Assembly (NCBI GenBank): GCA_937923965.1
Contig: CALDTL010000138.1
Coordinates: 1 to 37,174, forward strand
Length of the DNA stretch: 37,174 bases
Source of the DNA: an uncultured Caulobacterales bacterium
Lineage (GTDB): Bacteria > Pseudomonadota > Alphaproteobacteria > Caulobacterales > Maricaulaceae
Reading direction: 5' to 3'
Part shown: positions 27,649 to 36,884 of the stretch, piece by piece
Layout: each line of letters opens with the position of its first letter
Position numbering within the stretch: position 1 is the stretch's first letter
The notes under the pieces: model-generated
What the model saw: the letters and a program-made list of their open reading frames with translations, nothing else
Database searches by the model: none
What the model was told of the DNA's origin: nothing
Translations under genes and position numbers: made by a program

Positions 27649-29265
27649 ATGAGCGAAATCCCAACGAAATCGACGCCCGTCAAACGTAAGCCGGGAAAGC
27701 GCGGGGCGTTCACCCGCTTTCTGGATGGGGTCGAATGGTTGGGTAATCTCCTCCCTCACCCCGTAACGCTTTTCGCCATTTTGGCGCTTGGGATTGTGCT
27801 GCTCTCGGGACTATTTGGATGGATGGGCTTGGCGGTCGAGGACCCGCGTCCAGCGGGCGCGCGGGGCGTTGCTGATGACGGAATGATCCGCGCGGTCAGC
27901 CTGATGAATGGAGACGGCCTGCGGCGGATCTTCGTCAATCTCGTCGATAATTTCACAAATTTCGCCCCGCTCGGCGTCGTGCTAGTCGCCATGATCGGCG
28001 TTGGCGTCGCAGAGAAGTCAGGGCTAATTTCCGCAGCCGTGCGCGCAATGGTTCTGGGCGCGCCCAAGCACCTTGTCACGGTCGCTATCGTCTTTGCAGG
28101 CATCGTCTCTAACACCGCATCCGAGGTCGGCTATGTCGTGCTAATCCCGCTGGCGGCGGCGATTTTCTACGCGCTGGGGCGACACCCACTGGCAGGCATG
28201 GCGGCGGCCTTTGCGGGTGTGTCCGGCGGATATAGCGCGAATTTGCTGATTGGCACGATCGACCCGCTGCTGGCCGGTATCACCGAGGAAGCAGCGCAAT
28301 TAATCGACCCGACCTATACGGTCGCCGCGACGTCGAATTGGTATTTCATGTTCGTCTCGACTTTCCTGATCACAGCGATCGCGTCGCTGGTGACCATCTT
28401 TATCGTCGAGCCGCAATTGGGCGACTATGACAGCTCCCGCGCGGACGAGACGGTTTTGGACAAATCTATGACGGATGATGTCACCCCATTGGAGAAGCGG
28501 GGGCTACGCTGGACGGGTGTAGCGCTGCTTGCTGTGCTCGGCGTTATGGCGCTGACCATCGTGCCGGAATGGGGCGTGCTCAGAGACCCTGACAACCCAG
28601 ACCCAATGAACAGTCCGTTCTTCGATGGGTTCGTTGTCTGGATCCTGATTTTCTTCTTGGTGCTGGGCTATACCTATGGCCGTGTTACCGGAACAATGAA
28701 AACGGACCGAGACGTCATTGACGGCATGAGCGACGCTCTCGCCTCGCTGGGCCTCTATATCGTGCTTGTGTTCTTCGCCGCGCAATTCGTCGCCTTTTTT
28801 GGCTGGACCAATCTCGGGGCCATAACGGCTGTATCCGGCGCGGAATTCATCAAAGAGTCTGGCATGAGCGGCCCGGTCGTCTTCGTCATGTTCATCCTAA
28901 TGTGCGCGCTCATCAACCTCTCGCTCGGCTCGGCCTCTGCGCAATGGGCCGTGACAGCACCGATTTTCGTGCCCATGTTGATGCTCGTCGGCTATTCCCC
29001 CGAAGTCATTCAGGCCGCCTATCGTATCGGGGACAGCTCAACAAATATTATCACGCCAATGATGAGCTATTTCGGCCTGATCTTTGCTTGGGCATTGCGC
29101 TATGATAAAGATCTAGGCGTAGGCGGGCTCATCGCGATGATGTTGCCCTATACGATCTTCTTCCTGATTTTCTGGATCGGTTTTTTCGTGTTGTGGACCT
29201 TTGGATTTGGCTTGCCCGTCGGCCCAGGATCGCCGACCTATTACACGCCCGCCATAGCCCCCTAG
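27649..29265 (+). CDS. AbgT family transporter
   Basis: FLDGVEWLGNLLPHPVTLFAILALGIVLLSGLFGWMGL and multi-TM AbgT-like sequence (GDSSTNIITPMMSYFGLI). Confidence 0.9.
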   Translation: MSEIPTKSTPVKRKPGKRGAFTRFLDGVEWLGNLLPHPVTLFAILALGIVLLSGLFGWMGLAVEDPRPAGARGVADDGMIRAVSLMNGDGLRRIFVNLVDNFTNFAPLGVVLVAMIGVGVAEKSGLISAAVRAMVLGAPKHLVTVAIVFAGIVSNTASEVGYVVLIPLAAAIFYALGRHPLAGMAAAFAGVSGGYSANLLIGTIDPLLAGITEEAAQLIDPTYTVAATSNWYFMFVSTFLITAIASLVTIFIVEPQLGDYDSSRADETVLDKSMTDDVTPLEKRGLRWTGVALLAVLGVMALTIVPEWGVLRDPDNPDPMNSPFFDGFVVWILIFFLVLGYTYGRVTGTMKTDRDVIDGMSDALASLGLYIVLVFFAAQFVAFFGWTNLGAITAVSGAEFIKESGMSGPVVFVMFILMCALINLSLGSASAQWAVTAPIFVPMLMLVGYSPEVIQAAYRIGDSSTNIITPMMSYFGLIFAWALRYDKDLGVGGLIAMMLPYTIFFLIFWIGFFVLWTFGFGLPVGPGSPTYYTPAIAP

Positions 29266-29370
29266 TGTGCGGGAGAGGAGGATAAAAGCGGCGCGCGCCC
29301 TGCGGCAAATCTACATCGGGCTTACCTGCCCCATTGAGCCGAGAGCCCCTTATGTCTAGAGGTCGTTCCG

Positions 29371-31326
29371 ATGACCGCTGAACTCGGACATATCGCGCTG
29401 ATCCTCGCTTTTTGCGTCGCACTGTTGCAATCCGTCATTCCAATGGTCGGCGCGCAAAAAAATGACGCGCGGATGATGGAATTTGGCGACCGCGCCGCGC
29501 TCGGGCAATTTGTGCTCGTGGCCTTTTCTTTTGCCGCCCTCACTAGCGTCTTCCTATCCTCCGACTTCTCCGTCAAACTCGCGGCGCTGCACAGTCATTC
29601 GGACAAGCCCCTGCTCTATAAGATCACAGGCGTATGGGGGAACCACGAGGGCTCGATATTACTCTGGGTGTTGATGATGGCAGGCTATGGCGCCTTCGTC
29701 CCAATCCTGGGTAAAACGCTCCCGCCAAGCCTGAAAGCGCGCGCAATTGCCGTTCAGGCCCTCGTTAGCGCAGGCTTTCTGGCCTTTATCCTATTTACGT
29801 CCAATCCATTTGAGCGGCTTAACCCTGTCCCAATTGACGGGAATGGATTGAACCCGATTTTACAAGACCCCGGCCTCGCCTTTCATCCGCCGTTTCTTTA
29901 TCTCGGCTATGTCGGATTCTCCCTCCCCTTTAGCTTCGCCGTAGCCGCCCTTATCGAGGGCCGCGTCGATGCGGTTTGGGCCAAATGGCTGAGACCTTGG
30001 GTTTTGATCGCTTGGAGTTTCCTGACTATCGGCATCGCCCTCGGAAGCTTCTGGGCCTATTATGAGCTCGGCTGGGGCGGTTGGTGGATGTGGGACCCCG
30101 TCGAAAATGTAAGCTTCATGCCTTGGCTAGCGGGGACAGCCCTGCTGCATTCTATCCTTGTGCTGGGCACGCGGCATAGCCTCGCGAATTGGACCGTCCT
30201 GCTGGCGATTACAACATTCGCCCTGTCGCTCATTGGGACTTTCGTTGTGCGCTCCGGGATCCTCGTGAGTGTGCATGCCTTTGCGGTAGATCCAGAGCGC
30301 GGCGTATTTCTCCTCCTGCTGCTCAGCCTTGCGACGGGCGGTGCGTTGACGCTCTATGCGCTGCGGGCAAATACATTGCGCGATCCAGCGCCGCTGAATT
30401 TGACCTCCAGAGACGGGGCGCTTGTCATGAATAATTTGCTCCTAATCGCAGCCCTCGCGACCGTCTTCCTTGGCACATTTTATCCGCTGCTGATTGACGC
30501 CGTAAATGGCTCTAAAATTAGTGTCGGTGCGCCTTACTTCGATCTGACCTTTGCGCCGATAATGTGCTTGCTCATCTTGTTCATGGGGATTGGTCCGATG
30601 TTGAAATGGCGTCGGGATAGCTTGCAGCGGTTGCGGCGGCCACTCTTGATTTGCGCAGCGGGCTTTGGCGTTATTTTTACCGCGGCGGCGCTCTTCGGGA
30701 AATCCGTCTTAGGCGCAGCGGCTTTGGCACTGGCCGCTTGGCTGGCGATTGGGACCATCCTCGCTATCGGCCGAAAAGCCAGATGGAGCCGCGCTGGATT
30801 AAAAGCGCAGCCCGCCTCCACATGGGGATTTGCAGGCGCGCACATGGGCATCGCGATTTTTACGGCCGCTGTGACAGCGATGACCGTATGGGCGCAGACG
30901 GATATTGGCACGCTGAAACGCGGGGATAGCCTGACCCTTGGCACATACACCTATACACTCACGGAGTTCGGCGGCGGACAACGTGACAATTATGATTTCC
31001 TCGCGGGCCAGGTTTCCGTCACAAAAAATAATAAGCCCATCACGACCCTGTCGACCGAGCGCCGCTTCTATCCGGTCCGCAATCAAATCACGACCGAGGC
31101 CGGATTGCATTTATCTTTCGGGCAAAGTCTTTTCGCGAGTATTGGCGAAGGCAACCCAGAAGACGGATTTATCGTGCAAGTCTATAAACACCCCTTTGTC
31201 GTTTGGATCTGGCTGGGCGCGCTTCTCATGGCGCTAGCCGGGTTCGTCTCTCTGGCTGACCGCCGCCTTCGCCTGCCAAGCCGCAAGCAAAAACCAGCCG
31301 CTGCAAATTTGGCACCCGCCGAATGA
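29371..31326 (+). CDS. ccmF: Cytochrome c-type biogenesis heme lyase CcmF
   Basis: WGNHEGSILLWV and WWD-type motif WGGWWMWDPVENVSFMPWLAGTALLHS. Confidence 0.96.
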   Translation: MTAELGHIALILAFCVALLQSVIPMVGAQKNDARMMEFGDRAALGQFVLVAFSFAALTSVFLSSDFSVKLAALHSHSDKPLLYKITGVWGNHEGSILLWVLMMAGYGAFVPILGKTLPPSLKARAIAVQALVSAGFLAFILFTSNPFERLNPVPIDGNGLNPILQDPGLAFHPPFLYLGYVGFSLPFSFAVAALIEGRVDAVWAKWLRPWVLIAWSFLTIGIALGSFWAYYELGWGGWWMWDPVENVSFMPWLAGTALLHSILVLGTRHSLANWTVLLAITTFALSLIGTFVVRSGILVSVHAFAVDPERGVFLLLLLSLATGGALTLYALRANTLRDPAPLNLTSRDGALVMNNLLLIAALATVFLGTFYPLLIDAVNGSKISVGAPYFDLTFAPIMCLLILFMGIGPMLKWRRDSLQRLRRPLLICAAGFGVIFTAAALFGKSVLGAAALALAAWLAIGTILAIGRKARWSRAGLKAQPASTWGFAGAHMGIAIFTAAVTAMTVWAQTDIGTLKRGDSLTLGTYTYTLTEFGGGQRDNYDFLAGQVSVTKNNKPITTLSTERRFYPVRNQITTEAGLHLSFGQSLFASIGEGNPEDGFIVQVYKHPFVVWIWLGALLMALAGFVSLADRRLRLPSRKQKPAAANLAPAE

Positions 31327-31844
31327 ACCTGCGCGGCCTGATACCCCTCTTCGTGTTTTTCGCTCTGATCGGCGCGCTGGCATTTGGCCTGACCCGCGAT
31401 CCCCGTATCCTGCCATCAGAACTCATTGAGAAGCCCTTCCCTGATTTCGCCTTGGAAGACCTAGAGGGCGGCCGCATCATCACGCCATCTGTTTTGGAGG
31501 GGCAAGTGAGCCTCGTGAACGTCTTTGGGTCGTGGTGCGTGGCCTGCACCGTGGAGCATCCGCAGCTCATGGCGATACGGAATGAACCCGATTTAAAACT
31601 CATCGGCATTGATTGGCGCGATACACGCGACGCCGCAAATCGGTGGCTCGTAAAACATGGCAACCCGTATGACCTTGTGATCTTTGATCCAAATTCAAAA
31701 CTCATCGTGCCGCTCGGCGTGTCGGGCGCGCCGGAGAGTTTCATTGTCGATAAGGCCGGACAAATTCGGTACAAACATGTCGGTATCATTTCGGAGAAAG
31801 ATTGGCGCGATACGCTGCGGCCCCTGGTGGAGAGTCTGCAATGA
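31323..31844 (+). CDS. ccmG: Thiol:disulfide interchange protein CcmG/DsbE
   Basis: Signal anchor, thioredoxin-like NVFGSWCVACTVEHPQL; 4-bp overlap with ccmF. Confidence 0.93.
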   Translation: MNLRGLIPLFVFFALIGALAFGLTRDPRILPSELIEKPFPDFALEDLEGGRIITPSVLEGQVSLVNVFGSWCVACTVEHPQLMAIRNEPDLKLIGIDWRDTRDAANRWLVKHGNPYDLVIFDPNSKLIVPLGVSGAPESFIVDKAGQIRYKHVGIISEKDWRDTLRPLVESLQ

Positions 31845-32272
31845 GGTGGATCCTGCTCATTTGGTTCGCTCTCGCAGCCCCGGCTTTTGCGCAAAGCTCG
31901 CCAGATGAACACCGCGCCCGCGAGATTGGCGCGCAGCTCAGATGTGTCGTCTGCCAGAACCAATCCATCGAAGAATCAGATGCACAGCTCGCGCAAGACA
32001 TGCGCCGCATTGTCCGAGAGCAACTCGCCACAGGCGCGACGAATGACGAAGTTATCTCCCACATCCGCGACAGCTATGGCGATTACGTTCTTCTCAAACC
32101 GCCCGTCCAATCCAATACTTACGTGCTTTGGGCGTTTCCCTTCGTGCTCGTCATCGTGAGCTTTATCTGGTGGCTGTCCACCGCGCGGCGCAGAGAGATC
32201 GTGCAAACCGAGGTCGAGCTGTCCGAAAATGACAAGGCGCTCTTGAGCTCGCTCATGGATGACACGCCGTGA
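31841..32272 (+). CDS. ccmH: Cytochrome c-type biogenesis protein CcmH
   Basis: LRCVVCQNQSIEESDAQLAQDMRRIVREQL; ATG at 31841 overlapping ccmG stop (ATGA). Confidence 0.94.
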   Translation: MRWILLIWFALAAPAFAQSSPDEHRAREIGAQLRCVVCQNQSIEESDAQLAQDMRRIVREQLATGATNDEVISHIRDSYGDYVLLKPPVQSNTYVLWAFPFVLVIVSFIWWLSTARRREIVQTEVELSENDKALLSSLMDDTP

Positions 32273-33102
32273 TCTGGGCCCTTGGCATCGCCCTCGCGCT
32301 CGCCTTGAGTTTTTATCTCATTGCGCCCTTCATTAGCCGCGACGTCACAATTCCAGAGTCCGAAGAAGTCATGACCTACCGCGCGGAGCTCCAAGCCCTA
32401 CAACGGAGCGACGCGCCGGACGCCGCCAAAATTGCCCGCCTCCAAAACCGCCTCCTGAAAGCGGCAAAGACCGAAGCGCCCCAGCAAAGCGAGCCGTCGA
32501 AATGGCTGCCCGCCATTCTCACAGTGGGCTTGCTGGGCGGCACCGTCGGGATTTACGCCTCTATCGGGTCGCCGAATTTCACGCCCGAGACGCGGCAACC
32601 CGCCCCAGCCGCGCCGCAAGACCCCGGCCAAGAGTTCCAAACGCTCCTGCCAAGATTTGAGGCCCTCCTCGCGAAAAATCCCGAGGATGCGAAAGGCTGG
32701 AATCTCTATGGGCGAACCTTGATGTTGTCCGGCGATTCAGAGGCAGGCCTTAGGGCGTATGAGCGCTCGCTTGAGCTCGAAGATACCCCAGAGGTCCGCA
32801 AAGAATATGAGGCCGCAAAGACATTCGCCTCTAGCACAGGTTCAGGCCCCAGCGCCGAGGACATCGCCGCCATGCAGAGCCTCTCGCCAGAGGATAGAAC
32901 CGCTGCGATTGAGGGCATGGTCGAAAGCCTGCGCGCCAGACTAGAGAGCGACCCTTCCGACGTGGAGGGCTGGACGCGCCTGCTGCGATCCCGAAAAGTC
33001 TTGGGCCAAACCGAGCAAGGCGAAGCGGACATAAAAACCCTCCGCCGCGTCTTGCCGGATCAAGCCGACGCCATCATCGCCCAATCTGGGTGGGGAGAGT
33101 AA
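32269..33102 (+). CDS. ccmI: c-type cytochrome biogenesis protein CcmI
   Basis: N-terminal two-TM architecture, TPR-like NPEDAKGWNLYGRTLMLSGDSEAGLRAYERSLEL; GTG start overlapping ccmH stop. Confidence 0.9.
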   Translation: MIWALGIALALALSFYLIAPFISRDVTIPESEEVMTYRAELQALQRSDAPDAAKIARLQNRLLKAAKTEAPQQSEPSKWLPAILTVGLLGGTVGIYASIGSPNFTPETRQPAPAAPQDPGQEFQTLLPRFEALLAKNPEDAKGWNLYGRTLMLSGDSEAGLRAYERSLELEDTPEVRKEYEAAKTFASSTGSGPSAEDIAAMQSLSPEDRTAAIEGMVESLRARLESDPSDVEGWTRLLRSRKVLGQTEQGEADIKTLRRVLPDQADAIIAQSGWGE

Positions 33103-33149
33103 ACGGGTTAAATAACTGACTTGCGCATTTTAATTTATGTCACACCGAC

Positions 33150-33186
33150 GCAAGCTCGTTGAAACCATAGTTTCAACATAGCTTGC
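33150..33186. repeat. Nested perfect palindrome downstream of ccmI
   Basis: GCAAGCT-C-GTTGAAAC-CATA-GTTTCAAC-AT-AGCTTGC: 7-bp outer and 8-bp inner arms, no T-run. Confidence 0.8.
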
Positions 33187-33254
33187 CCAGAAGACTAGAA
33201 TGGGCCCATGTCCTGAAGGTGGAAGCGAAAATACATCATCTGTTATACATCACT

Positions 33255-33374
33255 GTCATCCCCGACTTGATCGGGGACCAGCCCGGCTCAAAGGTTGGAG
33301 AGACGACAACGCGTCTCGCTGTCGGTGTGAATGATCGCTGATTCCGATGGTCCCGGATCAAGTCCGGGATGACA
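33255..33374. repeat. 120-bp MITE/REP-like inverted repeat element
   Basis: Ends TCATCCCCGACTTGATCGGGGACCA and TGGTCCCGGATCAAGTCCGGGATGA are inverted copies and each is internally palindromic; interior hairpin GAGACG..CGTCTC. Confidence 0.85.
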
Positions 33375-33445
33375 TGGGAGGGTTAGCTGTCCCGCTTTCC
33401 TATTTCTCTATCTCATCTCGTTTATCTCTTAAGTCTCGGTATTAA

Positions 33446-33632
33446 CTGGGATGTTCGTGTGGGTGGTTAGGCTCTGCGAGTGCGAATGCGGTATGCGAAT
33501 GCTTTGAGCCCTTCCCGCTTATTGCTAGAAAGCCCCACACGACGACGCCTTTTTGCGCTGACGGCCTAGCTGAACAGTCGAGGTCCAATAAGCTCGCGTC
33601 AGGCCACCCAAACTATCAGGACATTACCCCCA
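33446..33632 (+). ncRNA. Candidate structured ncRNA, possibly 6S RNA-like
   Basis: Long-range complementarity at the two ends: GGGATGT(33448-33454)/ACAT-TA-CCC(33621-33629) and TGGGTGG(33460-33466)/CCACCCA(33604-33610), plus GCGAG/CTCGC further in. No ORF fills the region. GAUGUUCG near the 5' end resembles the E. coli 6S 5' segment. Confidence 0.4.
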
Positions 33633-33722
33633 AAGCTTCAATGACAAGCGCCGCTTCTCCCCAATCAAGTCAATGTGCACGTGACCGCCCTGTGGAAGAA
33701 GACAAGCGTAAATATGCGGAAC

Positions 33723-33760
33723 AAAACCCAAAGTGAGGACGCATCTTTTTGGGTTTTTTA
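33723..33760 (+). terminator. Rho-independent terminator
   Basis: AAAACCCAAA ... TTTGGGTTTT followed by a further T-run. Confidence 0.65.
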
Positions 33761-33940
33761 TAAGGAGTTGAAAGCGTGAGATATTTCACCTTATCAAAGC
33801 TTCGTAAGTCGGGGGTTGAAATCGGATGGACCCGTTAGGTTTCGCGGGCGCAAGCTAGCGGGCAGAATTGACAAAGCTCTGTCACGTGGGCATGCTGTTA
33901 AAAGGCGGGCAACCTTAATTCGATTTGAGGAAGAGCTAAA

Positions 33941-35707
33941 ATGCTAAAATTAACCCCAAAGCACGCGGTCTTTGCCCGTCATCCGAAGATTGCTGTGTCG
34001 TCCCTCGCATTATTATTATGCACGGCGTGCGGTGGGGGCGGCAGTAGCAATAGTCCGTCCACCTCGACGCCGCCTCCCGCTGTAAACCAGTCGCCTGTCG
34101 TTACGGTATCTAAACTCAGCGTTGTCACCGAAGGCCAGCCCTTTGAGCTGGATGCTTCTGGGTCCACGGATCGTGAAGGAGACCGCTTGTCTTATAGCTG
34201 GCGACAACTGTCAGGGCCGAGTGTGGATATCGGCACCGCGACCGACGCAAAACTGAATTTGACCGCACCTGAATTGGAGGCGGACGGGTCTCTCTCATTT
34301 GAAGTTTCCGTCTCTGACGGGACGAATACAACCGTTTCGACGGTATCGTTAAATGTTGAGGATTTGAAAACAAATGTCGTTCTGTCCGAGAGCACCGAAT
34401 ATGGCACAGGCGGTCCAACCACCCCGAGCCAAACCGTGCCGGACCCCAGTATTTATGACGGGGATAAACCGCTTGATCGTATTATTGGCCTCACGACAGA
34501 GGCAGACGGCGGATATCGGGTGCATTGGACGGCCAGCAGTGGTGGTCGCGACATGCCTATCTCGTCGCAGGCCTTTACGGTCGACGGCGAGAAAACCGGA
34601 GTGCAAACGGATGGTGTCTTCATGGGCGGCGATCAGGGTACATCAGAAGAGGATGGTCAATCCTATAATTTATACACTTACGGGGTCACCTTCGCGACAG
34701 TGCAAAGCGGAAACACGCTCTATAATCTGAATGGGAAGATCCAGTTCGGAAACGGACTCACGATTGGATATGAATCGTTCCGGGGTTTGGTTGACGGCGA
34801 AGTTGATGGATTTGGAGACACATTGATTGCGCAATCGGAATATACACAAAGAACAATGGGCGGCGCCTATACGGCAATCGGCACGGATAATGTGCTTCTG
34901 ACTTTGTCGGAAAGAACAACGGATGATGCCCGTGATCCGGACGCAAAGGTCAATATGACCTCTTATGTCGTTGATAGGTTCGGGCAAGTCGTGAGCCATG
35001 ATTTAGGTCAGTACGAGTCCAATTCCACGGCAAATGGCGGCAACCGGATGACGGCGACGTCTTATGCGGGGGGCTCTTATTTGACGGCTTGGTCTCAGAA
35101 TACGGAAGATGCGGGCTATGACATTCGTATGCAGCGCGCGAATGAAGACGGCATTCTTTTGGGCCAGCAGGTCACCGTCAATGAGACGACGACGGGACAT
35201 CAACTGAACCCGCAATCCGCAACACTGACCGACGGCAATATGGTCGTCGCGTGGTTGAACCACTCGGATGAGGAAGATGGTCGGCGTGAAATCCAAGCCC
35301 GCATTGTGCAACCGAATGGAACCTTCGGGTCGGATAGCGTGACACTCGGTCCGAGCTTACGTTCGGTTTCAACAGAAACGTCAGGCAATCTGGCTTTTTA
35401 TATTTTGACGCCGCTGAACACGAATGAGCTGCTATTAACGTGGCAGGCACAAGTGCCGGGCGAAGATGGCGAGTCGACGGCATTGGAAATCCGCGCCTTG
35501 GTTTTGGATGCCGGACTGAATGTGGTTTCAAATGAATTCACGCTCGCAACAGGCGAACAGGCAGAGAATATTAATGGCATCCAAGCTGTCACCTTACCGG
35601 ATAACAGGGTCGTTTTGGGATGGTTTAATAATTTTCCGTACAGCGAACGCGACGAACGTCCCGACACGAGCCACACGGTCGGATTTTATCCGGTTGGCCG
35701 AGAGTAA
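33941..35707 (+). CDS. Lipoprotein with PKD/cadherin-like N-terminal domain and beta-propeller-like repeats
   Basis: Lipobox-like LLLCTACGGGG; PKD-like VVTVSKLSVVTEGQPFELDASGSTDREGDRLSYSWRQLSGPSVDI; later recurring blocks such as PQSATLTDGNMVVAWLNHSDEEDGRREIQARIVQPNGTFG. Confidence 0.82.
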   Translation: MLKLTPKHAVFARHPKIAVSSLALLLCTACGGGGSSNSPSTSTPPPAVNQSPVVTVSKLSVVTEGQPFELDASGSTDREGDRLSYSWRQLSGPSVDIGTATDAKLNLTAPELEADGSLSFEVSVSDGTNTTVSTVSLNVEDLKTNVVLSESTEYGTGGPTTPSQTVPDPSIYDGDKPLDRIIGLTTEADGGYRVHWTASSGGRDMPISSQAFTVDGEKTGVQTDGVFMGGDQGTSEEDGQSYNLYTYGVTFATVQSGNTLYNLNGKIQFGNGLTIGYESFRGLVDGEVDGFGDTLIAQSEYTQRTMGGAYTAIGTDNVLLTLSERTTDDARDPDAKVNMTSYVVDRFGQVVSHDLGQYESNSTANGGNRMTATSYAGGSYLTAWSQNTEDAGYDIRMQRANEDGILLGQQVTVNETTTGHQLNPQSATLTDGNMVVAWLNHSDEEDGRREIQARIVQPNGTFGSDSVTLGPSLRSVSTETSGNLAFYILTPLNTNELLLTWQAQVPGEDGESTALEIRALVLDAGLNVVSNEFTLATGEQAENINGIQAVTLPDNRVVLGWFNNFPYSERDERPDTSHTVGFYPVGRE

Positions 35708-35710
35708 GCT

Positions 35711-36727
35711 GTGCGGGTAGGGCGGCTCCAAGTTGCCCTCGGAGCGGGCCTTGTTTTTGGGCTGCTCGGTTGTTCGACTGTCGTTTCGAGTGGGCAGACA
35801 TACAGCGTTTCAAAAACCGGTTTTGCCAGCGTAAAAAAGGCCCCTGCCAGCCCGGCGGTGCCCGCGCCCGAGACGGATGAGGTCTCTCAATCGTTTTGGA
35901 GATCCCCACAGGTGTTATTCGCCCGTCAAAATAACGCTGAGGCAAGAGCTTTGGACGCGCGGCTCCGCGCCGAAGCGCCAGAGAATTTTGTGGAGTTTAG
36001 GTTATCTCAAGAGCCGGATATTCACTATCTATTTTCGTTTCTGGGAGACGCGGAAACGACTCTGGCAAGATATACGTCAAATCCGATATTTAAACCCAAT
36101 ACAGTGAAATACACGGCCGAGGCGCTGGAGGCTAAATCTAGCGAGTTTCATGCTGCTGTCGCAGTGCTTTATCCCGAACATAATCTGGAAAGCACAAGTT
36201 CTGTCGATATTCTGAAGGGAAAAGTCGTCGCCCATCTCGACCTCTATGAAGAAGATTTCAAAACCTTTCCGACTCTTGATCGCTTTAGATATGATCCGAT
36301 GGTGGAGCTAAATTATAATGGGCCGCTTGATCCACCTGAGGTGTTGTCTGCCCAGGTCGCCCCGCTTATCCGGCATTTCGCGCATGGCACAATTCAGGAG
36401 CCAATGGTGATTTTTGGGTATTCTGGGGAAGGGAAAATTCGCCTCAAAGATGGGTGCTTCTTTTTAGATGATGGGAAGCGAAAAGATCAACTCGTTGTCT
36501 TCCCGAAACGTGTGGGCGCCGTCGTGGATGACGAGGGCTATATTGCCCTCATAGATCGAAGTCCGCATCCCGGGAATAAAACAACCACCCGTGTTGGAGA
36601 ACCTGCCCAATGGTATAGCGGTCCAAAGGTGGTCACGGATCTCGACATTTTAACGCCCTTGCGATCGGCTTGTGGTCAGTATGATGCGGTCATTATTGGT
36701 GCGCCGATGCCACGCTCAACACATTGA
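35711..36727 (+). CDS. Uncharacterised lipoprotein
   Basis: GTG start 4 nt after the upstream stop codon; signal with lipobox VFGLLGC|S; 338 aa, no domain recognised. Confidence 0.7.
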   Translation: MRVGRLQVALGAGLVFGLLGCSTVVSSGQTYSVSKTGFASVKKAPASPAVPAPETDEVSQSFWRSPQVLFARQNNAEARALDARLRAEAPENFVEFRLSQEPDIHYLFSFLGDAETTLARYTSNPIFKPNTVKYTAEALEAKSSEFHAAVAVLYPEHNLESTSSVDILKGKVVAHLDLYEEDFKTFPTLDRFRYDPMVELNYNGPLDPPEVLSAQVAPLIRHFAHGTIQEPMVIFGYSGEGKIRLKDGCFFLDDGKRKDQLVVFPKRVGAVVDDEGYIALIDRSPHPGNKTTTRVGEPAQWYSGPKVVTDLDILTPLRSACGQYDAVIIGAPMPRSTH

Positions 36728-36884
36728 ACCCAAAGCGACCTGAGACATGGCGATTACCGGCGACGTGTTAACCCTACGCCAAGATTACCCCAGTTTTGGC
36801 ACTTGAAAGCGCTGCGCGAGAGGGCAATATGGGATTAACTGATTTGCCCCGGCGTTCTGCCTCGCGGGCCCAAAGGATAAACTT

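Noticed and set aside
31226-31963. 245-aa minus-strand ORF
   Set aside because: Antisense to ccmG and the start of ccmH; no family resemblance.
33446-33632. tmRNA, SRP RNA or RNase P RNA as identity of the structured region
   Set aside because: No tag-peptide reading frame, SRP GGAAG-type apical motif or RNase P conserved core was recognised.
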